This document shows positions 44,479 through 52,285 of a stretch of 64,000 nucleotides of DNA, one piece after another. The stretch's first letter is position 1, and each line of letters begins with the position of its first letter. Below the pieces are notes generated by a model. It did no database searches. It had not been told where the DNA came from and saw only the letters and a program-made list of their open reading frames with translations. The stretch is from SZUA-430 sp044220975. GTDB lineage: Bacteria; Pseudomonadota; Alphaproteobacteria; Micropepsales; Micropepsaceae. The DNA is taken from contig JBGAPZ010000001.1 in NCBI GenBank assembly GCA_044220975.1, positions 1-64,000 of the forward strand, written 5' to 3'. The position numbers and the translations under genes were made by a program.

Positions 44479-44722
44479 TGCATCCCCCGGGGGCGTGGCG
44501 ATGGCCTTGATTCGCCGTCTGCTTAGGGTGACGAACCAACCCGGGCAAGGCAAACGAGACGCATTAATCCGAAATAGTCGCGGTGTTTCGCCCGACGCAC
44601 GAGCAGCGTGGCAAGCCGCTACGCATGCGCGCAACTGCCCCGCAATACGGGGACATGAGACGCGTTCGCGAAAACGTCATAACGGCTCACCACATCATGA
44701 GCGACAATGGCTGGAGACCGCT

Positions 44723-44971
44723 TTGACACATGAACGGTGGAGTAAGCCCTGGTACCGCTCGCGCGGAATCTGGGGCGCGATTTTAGGAGCCGCGGGCACT
44801 ATCTATGGTCTTTGGGCAACCGTATTGCCCTGCGGTCCCGAGCAGATGGTGCATAACTACGCATCCGCAGCCGTAACAATGTATGCGGCTTATCTCGCAT
44901 TCGTCGGTCGCAAAACAGCCTCGCAGCCGGTCCACTTCCTGTGGCGCCGCAAGGTTGAAGTATCGGATTAG
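44723..44971 (+). CDS. Small holin-like membrane protein, 82 residues
   Basis: TTG 44723 has GGAG 8 bases upstream and gives a short protein beginning MTHERWSKPWYRSRGIWGAI, then LGAAGTIYGLWATVL and a second hydrophobic stretch (YASAAVTMYAAYLAFVG). The pattern KPWYxSRxIWGAI followed by helices is seen in small holin-like or phage-derived membrane proteins. There is no lysozyme or phage gene near, so a lysis role is not supported. A 9-codon ORF (ATG 44698) overlaps its start as TTTGA. Confidence 0.5.
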   Translation: MTHERWSKPWYRSRGIWGAILGAAGTIYGLWATVLPCGPEQMVHNYASAAVTMYAAYLAFVGRKTASQPVHFLWRRKVEVSD

Positions 44972-45021
44972 GTGGAACAAAGAACGGCCGCCGCTGCCGG
45001 CGACCATGGCGAGCGAAGACG

Positions 45022-45312
45022 TTAGTCCTCGCTAACTTTCGCCTTCGCCTTTTTTTTGCCGGGGGCTCTTTTCGCGGCCGCCGCGGCTACCTTGGCCGCC
45101 GCTCGCTCGGCGAGTTCGGCTTCGATGACGGGGATTAAGTCGCCGGCGCCGGCACGTTGGATCTTCGAGCCGGCATCAATCAGGCGCCGCGCATTTGCGA
45201 GCAGGCTGTTCAGAGCGTCGTCGGCCATTTGCGGCACGCGCGCGCGCAGGTCAACGATCTGGGGTCCAGCGTTCGTCTGTTCCCTCGCGGCCTTCTCTGT
45301 CTCTCTGTTCAT
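45022..45312 (-). CDS. Hypothetical protein with Lys/Ala-rich tail
   Basis: A 96-residue soluble protein. The first half has amphipathic helices (IVDLRARVPQMADDALNSLL, ANARRLIDAGSKIQ, DLIPVIEAELAERAAA); the last 30 residues are almost only Ala, Lys and Pro (AKRAPGKKKAKAKVSED), a tail like those of nucleic-acid-binding proteins. It lies 82 bp downstream of the cold-shock gene on the same strand and may be expressed with it. I cannot name a function. Confidence 0.65.
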   Translation of the reverse strand: MNRETEKAAREQTNAGPQIVDLRARVPQMADDALNSLLANARRLIDAGSKIQRAGAGDLIPVIEAELAERAAAKVAAAAAKRAPGKKKAKAKVSED

Positions 45313-45394
45313 GACACCTCCGGTGAGAGTGAGCGCTTATGGTGACGCGCGAAGGGCCTCGCCCGCATGGCGCCGACCCTCACGTGATACGAGA

Positions 45395-45601
45395 CTATTC
45401 CTCGCTGAGATTGACCGCCTTCAAACCGCGCGGATCGTTCTCGGTTTCAAACGACAGGCGTTGGCCTTCGCTCAAGCCGCGCCAGCCGGCGCGTTCCACC
45501 GCTGTCGCGTGGACGAAAACGTCCTTGCCGCCGCCGTCGGGTGCGATAAAGCCGAAGCCTTTCGTCGTGTTGAAAAATTTGACCGTACCTTTGGTCGCCA
45601 T
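45395..45601 (-). CDS. cspA: Cold-shock protein (CspA family)
   Basis: A 68-residue single cold-shock domain that binds single-stranded RNA or DNA and melts structure. RNP1 is KGFGFIAPDG and RNP2 is VFVHATAVER; it begins MATKGTVKFFNTTKGF. GAGGA lies 7-8 bases before ATG 45601. The 200 bp upstream are free of genes and can hold the long 5' leader typical of cold-shock mRNAs, though I see no clear cold box. The family has several paralogues per genome; the exact one cannot be told. Confidence 0.95.
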   Translation of the reverse strand: MATKGTVKFFNTTKGFGFIAPDGGGKDVFVHATAVERAGWRGLSEGQRLSFETENDPRGLKAVNLSEE

Positions 45602-45806
45602 CGATGCTGTTCCTCAAGACAAAGTTACCGCCGGGGCGATATGCCCGTAGCGGTGTGAAAAGCGTTGCATTTTGTCTGAGTAGAGAACCGGTTACGCGCG
45701 CGCGATGCACGCGCCCCTGGGATCCGCACTTCAAAAATGTGCTGCCGTCACGCGCATTGCTTATGTGCAATGCGCCAAAGAAGCAAGGAAATTCACGGAA
45801 AGGGCA

Positions 45807-46469
45807 CTATTGCGCCGTCGTCGCAGCCGCAACTTCGTGAATCACTGCGCAGTAGTGCAACGCTGCCGCCAACAGCACCAACCAATGCCAAACAGCGTTT
45901 TGAAACGGCAGCCGCTCCCACAGATGGAACACGATGCCGGAGAGATAGATCACGCAGCCCGCAACCAATAACCACAAACTCGTCGGCGAGATCGCATGCG
46001 TTAGCTGCTCACCAACGACAAAGATCGACAGAGCCAGACCGACATAGAGCGCGATGCTGAGCAGCTCCCACCGGCGCGGAAACAACAACTTCATTGCGAC
46101 GCCGAGGATCGCGACCGTCCACACGCCGGCCAGAACCCCGTACCCCCAAGGGCCACCCACGCGATTCATCACGAACGGGGTTACCGTGCCGGCGATCATC
46201 ACGAAGATCGCGGCGTGGTCGAGCCGGCGTAGCCACTCCTTCGTAGGTGAGGGGGGGCAAAGATTGTAGGCGGCCGAAAAGCTCAGCATCGCGACCAGAC
46301 CGATCGCGTAGAGCAGTGCGCCGGTGACGACGAGCAAACCGCCGGGCGCGGCCGTCAGCATCAACGCGACCGTGCCGGCTACGCCGCACGCGACACCGAC
46401 AATATGCGCGGCAACATCGGCGCGATGTTCGCTGACCGAATAGGCTTTATAAATTGGCGATCCGGTCAA
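45807..46469 (-). CDS. Hemolysin III / PAQR-type membrane protein (TrhA-like)
   Basis: A 220-residue integral membrane protein with seven hydrophobic helices, of the hemolysin III/PAQR family. The conserved polar sites are SFSAAYNLCP, RLDHAAIFVMIAGTVTPF, and near the end VFHLWERLPFQNAVWHWLVL with AALHYCAVI; these Asp/His positions bind zinc in related receptors. TrhA members take part in membrane lipid homeostasis in bacteria. The start overlaps the stop of the 62-residue gene upstream by four bases. Confidence 0.88.
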   Translation of the reverse strand: MTGSPIYKAYSVSEHRADVAAHIVGVACGVAGTVALMLTAAPGGLLVVTGALLYAIGLVAMLSFSAAYNLCPPSPTKEWLRRLDHAAIFVMIAGTVTPFVMNRVGGPWGYGVLAGVWTVAILGVAMKLLFPRRWELLSIALYVGLALSIFVVGEQLTHAISPTSLWLLVAGCVIYLSGIVFHLWERLPFQNAVWHWLVLLAAALHYCAVIHEVAAATTAQ

Positions 46470-46654
46470 GCTTCAGCTTCTCGAAACAACATGACGCACA
46501 ACAACGCCGCAAGAACCGCGACCGCCCAACTTAGCATCATGGGCACGTGAAAGCTGCCGATAACGACGTCCAGACCATAGTAAATCCGCGCACCCTGTAG
46601 GCCCGCAATGAGGCCGAACATAATCGCACCGATCGAGGTAAAGCGTTTAGGCAT
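46466..46654 (-). CDS. Small membrane protein, 62 residues
   Basis: ATG 46654 has AAGGAAA about 7 bases upstream. The product MPKRFTSIGAIMFGLIAGLQ has two hydrophobic stretches (about 8-20 and VPMMLSWAVAVLAALLCVML) around a short loop. I do not recognise a family. Overlap with the TrhA-like gene suggests the two are made together, and it may be an accessory subunit. Confidence 0.65.
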   Translation of the reverse strand: MPKRFTSIGAIMFGLIAGLQGARIYYGLDVVIGSFHVPMMLSWAVAVLAALLCVMLFREAEA

Positions 46655-46817
46655 GGCTGTTTCCTTCGTTTTTAAGCCAACACAGCGCGTCTGCGCGCGG
46701 AGGAAATCCGCACGTAGTAAAAGGCGCAAATTGGCTGTTGAATCGGTGGGGCCTCAAGGACCCGCCCTGGATGGCTCAAGCGTTACCAGGTCCGGCTTCC
46801 CGATGCTAGGGCGCGCC

Positions 46818-48050
46818 TTAGGCAAGGGCAGCCGCCAGCGCCTCTTCGCTGAACGCTTCCGCCGGCGCGTTCTCCGGCCCAACGATCGGGGCAAGCATGA
46901 AGCCAGTGATCACCGGATCCTGCATCATCTTGCCGTGCAGCGCATGTCGGCGCACTCTTGCGCGCGCGTCGAATTCGCAATCGCGCGCGCTGGCAAAACG
47001 CGCGGCCAGGCGCAAACGGCGCATACGCTCTTTGCGTTCCTCAGCATACGGAGCAAATGCGCGGGGCGACCAATCGTTCGAACTCTTCAGAATGTCGGTC
47101 ACGACGCGCACGTCGCGGTGCGAAATCGACAAACCCTGACCGATGATCGGGTCGTTGTGGCCGGCCGCGTCGCCGACCGCGACCACGCCGGGCGCAAAAG
47201 GCACGTCCGCCCATGTGTCGTTGTTCGGATAGACGAAACAGTGGCTCGCCGGTTTCGCATTCGCGATCGCCTCGCCGTTCGGCAGACACTCAAGCTCAAA
47301 CGCCTTTGCGAAGCGCGCCGGAGCATCTTCGCCCATGAAACGCTCCTTCTGCGAAAGCGGCGCGCCGAGATAGAGCCGGGCCTTGCCGCCTTCTTGCGGA
47401 AAGATGAGAAAGTTCACGTCGCCTGATGTGCCGATCGATTGCAAATCCGATGGCCAACCGTCCGCACCCTCGACCAGCATTCCCGAAAACCAGTGGTGAG
47501 GAGGGTCAGCTTGAAGCGCGATCCCCGCTTGCTGACATGTCTTGCCATGGCGGCCGTCCGCCGCAACGATGAGGCGCGGCTTGAGTTCGTGCGCGACGCC
47601 CGCATGCTCGAACGCCACCGTCGGCGGCGCACCTGGCGTCACGTGCGTCTTGCGCACGCCGCGCAAGAATTTCGCGCCGGCGGCAACTGCCGCGTCGTCG
47701 AGCAAGCCGCACGTCTTCGGATGTCCGAGCGTCAACGGCCCCTCGTTACCAAGAGCTTCGAAATGCATCGTCCGCGCTTCTGCCTCGGCCGCAGCCACGC
47801 CCTCGTCATAGGTGATATGGCGCTTCAAGTGATGCCCACCGTTCGCGCGGTATATGTCGTAGAGGTCAAGGCGCTTCGCCTCGGCCACGCCCCATGGCGC
47901 CAGCCATTCGCCGCGCACAACGTCGCGGTGCTCCGGCGTGATCTCGAGCATCAACACGGAATGCCCCTTCCGCGCCATGACTGTTGAGAACGCGCCACCG
48001 GCGATGCCGCCGCCGATGACAACAATTTCAGGGGTCTCGATGTACGACAC
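46818..48050 (-). CDS. FAD-dependent monooxygenase / oxidoreductase
   Basis: A flavoprotein of the PHBH/geranylgeranyl-reductase-like family. The FAD-binding loop is EIVVIGGGIAGGAFSTVMA, then VLMLEITPEHRD; the second FAD site reads GVVAVGDAAGHNDPIIGQGL, and the RLIVAADGRHGKT region corresponds to the conserved DG motif. GTG 48050 with GAGG 8 bases upstream is my start (410 residues); ATG 48083 is a possible alternative 11 codons earlier. The reading frame is open for another 110 codons upstream but only with low-complexity sequence. The substrate is unknown. Confidence 0.85.
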   Translation of the reverse strand: MSYIETPEIVVIGGGIAGGAFSTVMARKGHSVLMLEITPEHRDVVRGEWLAPWGVAEAKRLDLYDIYRANGGHHLKRHITYDEGVAAAEAEARTMHFEALGNEGPLTLGHPKTCGLLDDAAVAAGAKFLRGVRKTHVTPGAPPTVAFEHAGVAHELKPRLIVAADGRHGKTCQQAGIALQADPPHHWFSGMLVEGADGWPSDLQSIGTSGDVNFLIFPQEGGKARLYLGAPLSQKERFMGEDAPARFAKAFELECLPNGEAIANAKPASHCFVYPNNDTWADVPFAPGVVAVGDAAGHNDPIIGQGLSISHRDVRVVTDILKSSNDWSPRAFAPYAEERKERMRRLRLAARFASARDCEFDARARVRRHALHGKMMQDPVITGFMLAPIVGPENAPAEAFSEEALAAALA

Positions 48051-48125
48051 AGTTTGCACCTCAAGGGCTGACGTGCATACCATTACCTGAAGGATCAACG
48101 CCTGAAAACGCGCGAGAGCAAGCAC

Positions 48126-49103
48126 ATGAAATTGTTCGCTGCCTTGATGACCACCGTTCTTGTGGCCGGAACAGCCTACGGGTTTGGCACGATCAAAGGC
48201 CTGGGCCAAAACCTGGAGCATGAGCGCATTACGCGCCATGCTTTCACCTGCGCCAACAACCAACCCAGCGATGACTGTTTTCAGAAGAAAACGCTCGCCT
48301 CGCTTGCAGGCGCCCCCGGTGATTTCGGCGCGGTCGGCACGCCGGATCGCGGCAGTTTGATCTTCCGCGCCGAAGCGCATTGCGACGGTGGCGACTATTT
48401 CGACGTCGCCGGTTACCCGCAATCGAAGTCCGACGCCAAAGCGAAGATCGAAGCCTGCCGCAAGTGGATGGAGACGAAACTCGATGATGCCGTGACGGCC
48501 GCCGGCGACTTACTGGACCCGAACGGCGGCTTGCGCGACAGCGAACTCCCGACAATCGTCGCTTGCCGTTTCGGCGGCCAGGTCAAAGGCCGCGCGAAGT
48601 GCAACGTCTTGGAGCATTTCGGAATCCTGCTGCATGCAGCTCAGGATTTCTATTCGCACACGAATTGGACCGACGCCGCCGACAAGAGCGCGCCGATCTC
48701 GCCGCTGAACCCGCCCGGCCTGAACAATCGAGGCCCCGCGCCCTATCTCGACATCCGCACCGGCAACCCGTTTCCCGCAGGGCTCATTTCGGGGTGCTTC
48801 GAAGAAAAATCTGCAATCTCGGAACCCGCGAACTGCAACTACGGTAAGGACGGCAAGTTTCCCCGCGTGAAGCATCTGGCGCTGAACAAGGACAAGGGAA
48901 CGATCGACCCGAAGATTGGTGCGGGCACGACTGACCGCGGCCGGCTGAACGACAACTTCCGCAACTCCGTTGAAGCCGCCGTCGCAGACTCGAAGGACAA
49001 GTGGGCGATCTTGAAGGAACAGTTGATCCTCACCTACGGCCCCTCACGCGGCACGCGAATGGTTTGCGCCTTGACCCGCGACAACCCGATGAAGGCTTGC
49101 TAA
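48126..49103 (+). CDS. Secreted CinY / HET-C-like protein
   Basis: A 325-residue exported protein with a signal peptide (MKLFAALMTTVLVAGTAYG). The mature part follows the pattern of the CinY protein family: EHERITRHAFTC, LASLAGAPGDFGAVGTPDRG, FDVAGYPQSKSDA, KGRAKCNVLEHFGILLHAAQ, DFYSHTNWTDAADKSAPISP, LNPPGLNNRGPAPYLDI. The helix pair with EHFGILLHAAQDFYSHTNW resembles the histidine-rich site of HET-C and zinc-dependent phospholipase C folds. About 10 Cys suggest disulfides. No function is established that I know of. It lies 82 bp upstream of the MATE gene, which has its own promoter. Confidence 0.82.
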   Translation: MKLFAALMTTVLVAGTAYGFGTIKGLGQNLEHERITRHAFTCANNQPSDDCFQKKTLASLAGAPGDFGAVGTPDRGSLIFRAEAHCDGGDYFDVAGYPQSKSDAKAKIEACRKWMETKLDDAVTAAGDLLDPNGGLRDSELPTIVACRFGGQVKGRAKCNVLEHFGILLHAAQDFYSHTNWTDAADKSAPISPLNPPGLNNRGPAPYLDIRTGNPFPAGLISGCFEEKSAISEPANCNYGKDGKFPRVKHLALNKDKGTIDPKIGAGTTDRGRLNDNFRNSVEAAVADSKDKWAILKEQLILTYGPSRGTRMVCALTRDNPMKAC

Positions 49104-49126
49104 CTCCCAAGCGGAAATTGCCGCAC

Positions 49127-49157
49127 TTGACCTTGACGTTGCGTCAGGCTGTACGAC
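49127..49157 (+). promoter_or_regulatory. MerR-type promoter with operator dyad before the MATE gene
   Basis: TTGACC (49127-49132) and TACGAC (49152-49157) are separated by 19 bases, the long spacer that MerR-family activators need. The spacer itself carries an inverted repeat TGACG-TTG-CGTCA (49134-49146) with flanking CCT and GG, as in MerR operators. The MATE start codon lies 28 bases after the -10 hexamer. No merR gene is present in the window, so the regulator must be encoded elsewhere. Confidence 0.6.
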
Positions 49158-49185
49158 GGCCGCCAACTTTGGGAGCAAGGCGGCT

Positions 49186-50464
49186 ATGAGCGATCTGACA
49201 AAAGGCTCGGTCACGGGACATCTGGTGTCGATGGGCTTGTTCATCGCCATCACCATGCTGGTGCAGACGGCCTATTTTCTCGTCGATCTTTTCTTCGTTT
49301 CGCAACTGGGAAAGGAAGCGGTCGCAGGCGTGAGCGCCGCGGGGAACATCATGTTCCTCGGCATGGCAATCAGCCAAATCATCGGCGTGGGCGTGATGTC
49401 GCTCGCCTCGCGCGCCATCGGCGCGGGCGACCAGCCGACGGCCAACCTCGTTTACAACCAAGGTATGGGCATGGCGCTCGCCGTATCCGCGATCGCGATT
49501 GTCGCGGGTTACACACTCGGCATGCGTTGGGTCGATGCGCTGACCGCAGACGCTGCAACGGCAGAAGCGAGCCGCGCATACCTCGCCGCTTACATGCCCT
49601 CGATCGCCGCGATGTTTCCTTCGGTTGCCTTGGGTTCGGCGTTGCGCGCGGCCGGCGTCGTGCAATCACCGACGATCGTGCAGGCGGGGACGCTTCTCCT
49701 CAATATCGTGCTCGCGCCGGTGTTGATCGCAGGCTGGGGCACCGGTATGCCGCTGGGTGTTGCCGGCGCCGGGTTGGCGAGCACCGTGTCCGTCGTTGTC
49801 GGGCTTGGCGCGATGGTTGTCATCTTCCCGCGCGTACAAAAGGTCATGCGTTGGCATCGCGAACTCGTGGCGCCGAAGCTGGCGCAGTGGCTGCGCCTGC
49901 TGGGAGTCGGACTTCCCGCGGCCGTGGAGTTCTTCCTGTTGTTTGTGACCGGCGCTGTTGTCTACGCCGTGATCAAGACCTTCGGCGCCCAGGCACAAGC
50001 GGGATTCGGCATCGGCGGACGTGTGTTGCAGTCTGTGATGCTGCCTGCGATGGCGGTCGCGTTTTCAGCGGCGCCCATCGTGGGTCAGAATCTTGGCGCA
50101 AACAACCCGGCGCGCGTGCGAGACCCGGACTTTCTCTCCAGACCAAAACGTCCTCGACAATGCGAACACGTACTTGCGCATCATCTCGTGGAACCTGGTC
50201 GCATCGGGGCTCGTGTTCACATGTTCCGGTGTGCTCCAAGGGCTGGGCAACACCGTGCCGTCGGTCTTGAGCGGTGCGAGCCGCTTGCTGACCTTTGTCG
50301 TCCCCGCCCTATGGCTCGCACAGCAACCGGGCGTCGTGATCGAAGACTTTTGGTGGCTTTCGGTTGGGTCGTCGACGCTGCAGGCGGCATTGAGTGTCGC
50401 TCTGGTATTTCGCGAACTGCGGCGTAAGCTTGGGCCCTTGGCCGCCGCCGCGGCGCCCGCCTGA
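49186..50464 (+). pseudogene. MATE family efflux transporter with internal deletion and frameshift
   Basis: A multidrug and toxin extrusion protein, which exports cationic drugs by sodium or proton antiport. The first frame is intact over about 300 residues with helices and the family sites SLFIAITMLVQTAYFLVD-like start, VGVMSLASRAIGAG, and SAAPIVGQNLGANNPARVR. Near 50120 the frame is lost; the C-terminal half, TYLRIISWNLVASGLVFTCS, VLQGLGNTVPSVL and the last helices, follows in another frame from about 50130. The usual transmembrane helix and loop of about 40 residues between these points are missing, so more than a one-base shift is involved. GGAG precedes ATG 49186. Confidence 0.8.
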
Positions 50465-50479
50465 CTGAGGAGATACGAC

Positions 50480-51433
50480 GTGACGCTGAAACGGAAGCTC
50501 GGAAAGTCGTCGCTCGAAACCGTCCCGTTCGCTTTTGGCGGCAACGTGTTCGGCTGGACCGCGAACGAAGCGGCGTCGTTCGCCCTGCTTGATCGCTGCG
50601 TCGAAGCCGGCGTTTCCTTGATCGACACCGCTGACGTCTATTCCGCCTGGGCCCCGGGGCACAAAGGCGGCGAGTCTGAGACTGTGATCGGAGCGTGGCT
50701 GAAAGCGCGCGGCCCAGCCGCCCGCGAAAAAGTCCTGATCGCGACGAAAGTTGGCATGCTGGGTCCGCGCCAAGGCTTGAAGAAAGCGAATATCCTCGCC
50801 GCCTGCGATGACAGTCTAAACCGGCTTGGCATCGGCGTGATCGATCTCTACCAGTCGCATCGCGACGACGCGGAGACCCCGCAAGAAGAAACGCTGGATG
50901 CCTTCGCGAATCTGATCAAGGCCGGCAAAGTGCGCGCCATCGGTGCCTCGAACTTCGCGCCCGACCGACTGCAACAAGCGCTCGAGCTCAGCGCGAAATA
51001 CGGGCTTCCGCGCTACGAGACGCTCCAGCCGCTTTACAATCTCTCCGACCGCGCAGGTTTCGAAGGTCCGCTGCAGGATCTCTGCTCGCGCGAAGGGGTC
51101 AGTGTCATCCCGTACTACGGTCTGGCCTCCGGCTTCCTAACTGGCAAATATCGCTCGGAAGCCGACTTCACGAAGAGCATCCGCGGCGGACGCATGGGCA
51201 ATTACCTGAACGCGCGCGGCAAGAAAATCCTAGCCGCGATGGACGAGATTGCCGCCGCGACGAACGCAACACTCGCGCAAATCGCGCTGGCTTGGCTCAT
51301 GACGCGCAAAACCATCGCAGCACCGATCGCATCCGCGACGAGCCTCGCGCAGTTTGAGGAATCGTTGGGTGCGCTAAAACTCAACCTCTCGCCGGCGCAT
51401 CTGGCCACGCTTGACGCTGCAAGCGCGCCCTAG
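50480..51433 (+). CDS. Aldo/keto reductase
   Basis: A 317-residue NADPH-dependent reductase of the AKR superfamily, (alpha/beta)8 barrel. Catalytic residues are visible in order: Asp and Tyr in IDTADVYSAW, Lys in VLIATKVGM, His in DLYQSHRDDAETP. The cofactor end is PIASATSLAQFEESL. The sequence around GHKGGESETVIGAWLKARG is typical of the AKR11/12-like bacterial group. The start follows the MATE gene by 15 bp with GAGGA just upstream, so the two are likely one transcript. Its stop TAG abuts the TAG of the convergent SDR gene to form TAGCTA. Confidence 0.93.
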   Translation: MTLKRKLGKSSLETVPFAFGGNVFGWTANEAASFALLDRCVEAGVSLIDTADVYSAWAPGHKGGESETVIGAWLKARGPAAREKVLIATKVGMLGPRQGLKKANILAACDDSLNRLGIGVIDLYQSHRDDAETPQEETLDAFANLIKAGKVRAIGASNFAPDRLQQALELSAKYGLPRYETLQPLYNLSDRAGFEGPLQDLCSREGVSVIPYYGLASGFLTGKYRSEADFTKSIRGGRMGNYLNARGKKILAAMDEIAAATNATLAQIALAWLMTRKTIAAPIASATSLAQFEESLGALKLNLSPAHLATLDAASAP

Positions 51434-52216
<783 letters not shown>

Positions 52217-52285
52217 GAGGAGATCCTTCAGGTGTGCATAGCGGTCAAGCGTTTTGGCACACGCCTGGCCGCACTGTCACGCCCG

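Noticed and set aside
44698..44971. The holin-like gene as the remnant of a prophage
   Set aside because: There is no integrase, terminase, capsid or lysozyme gene and no att-like repeat within the window.
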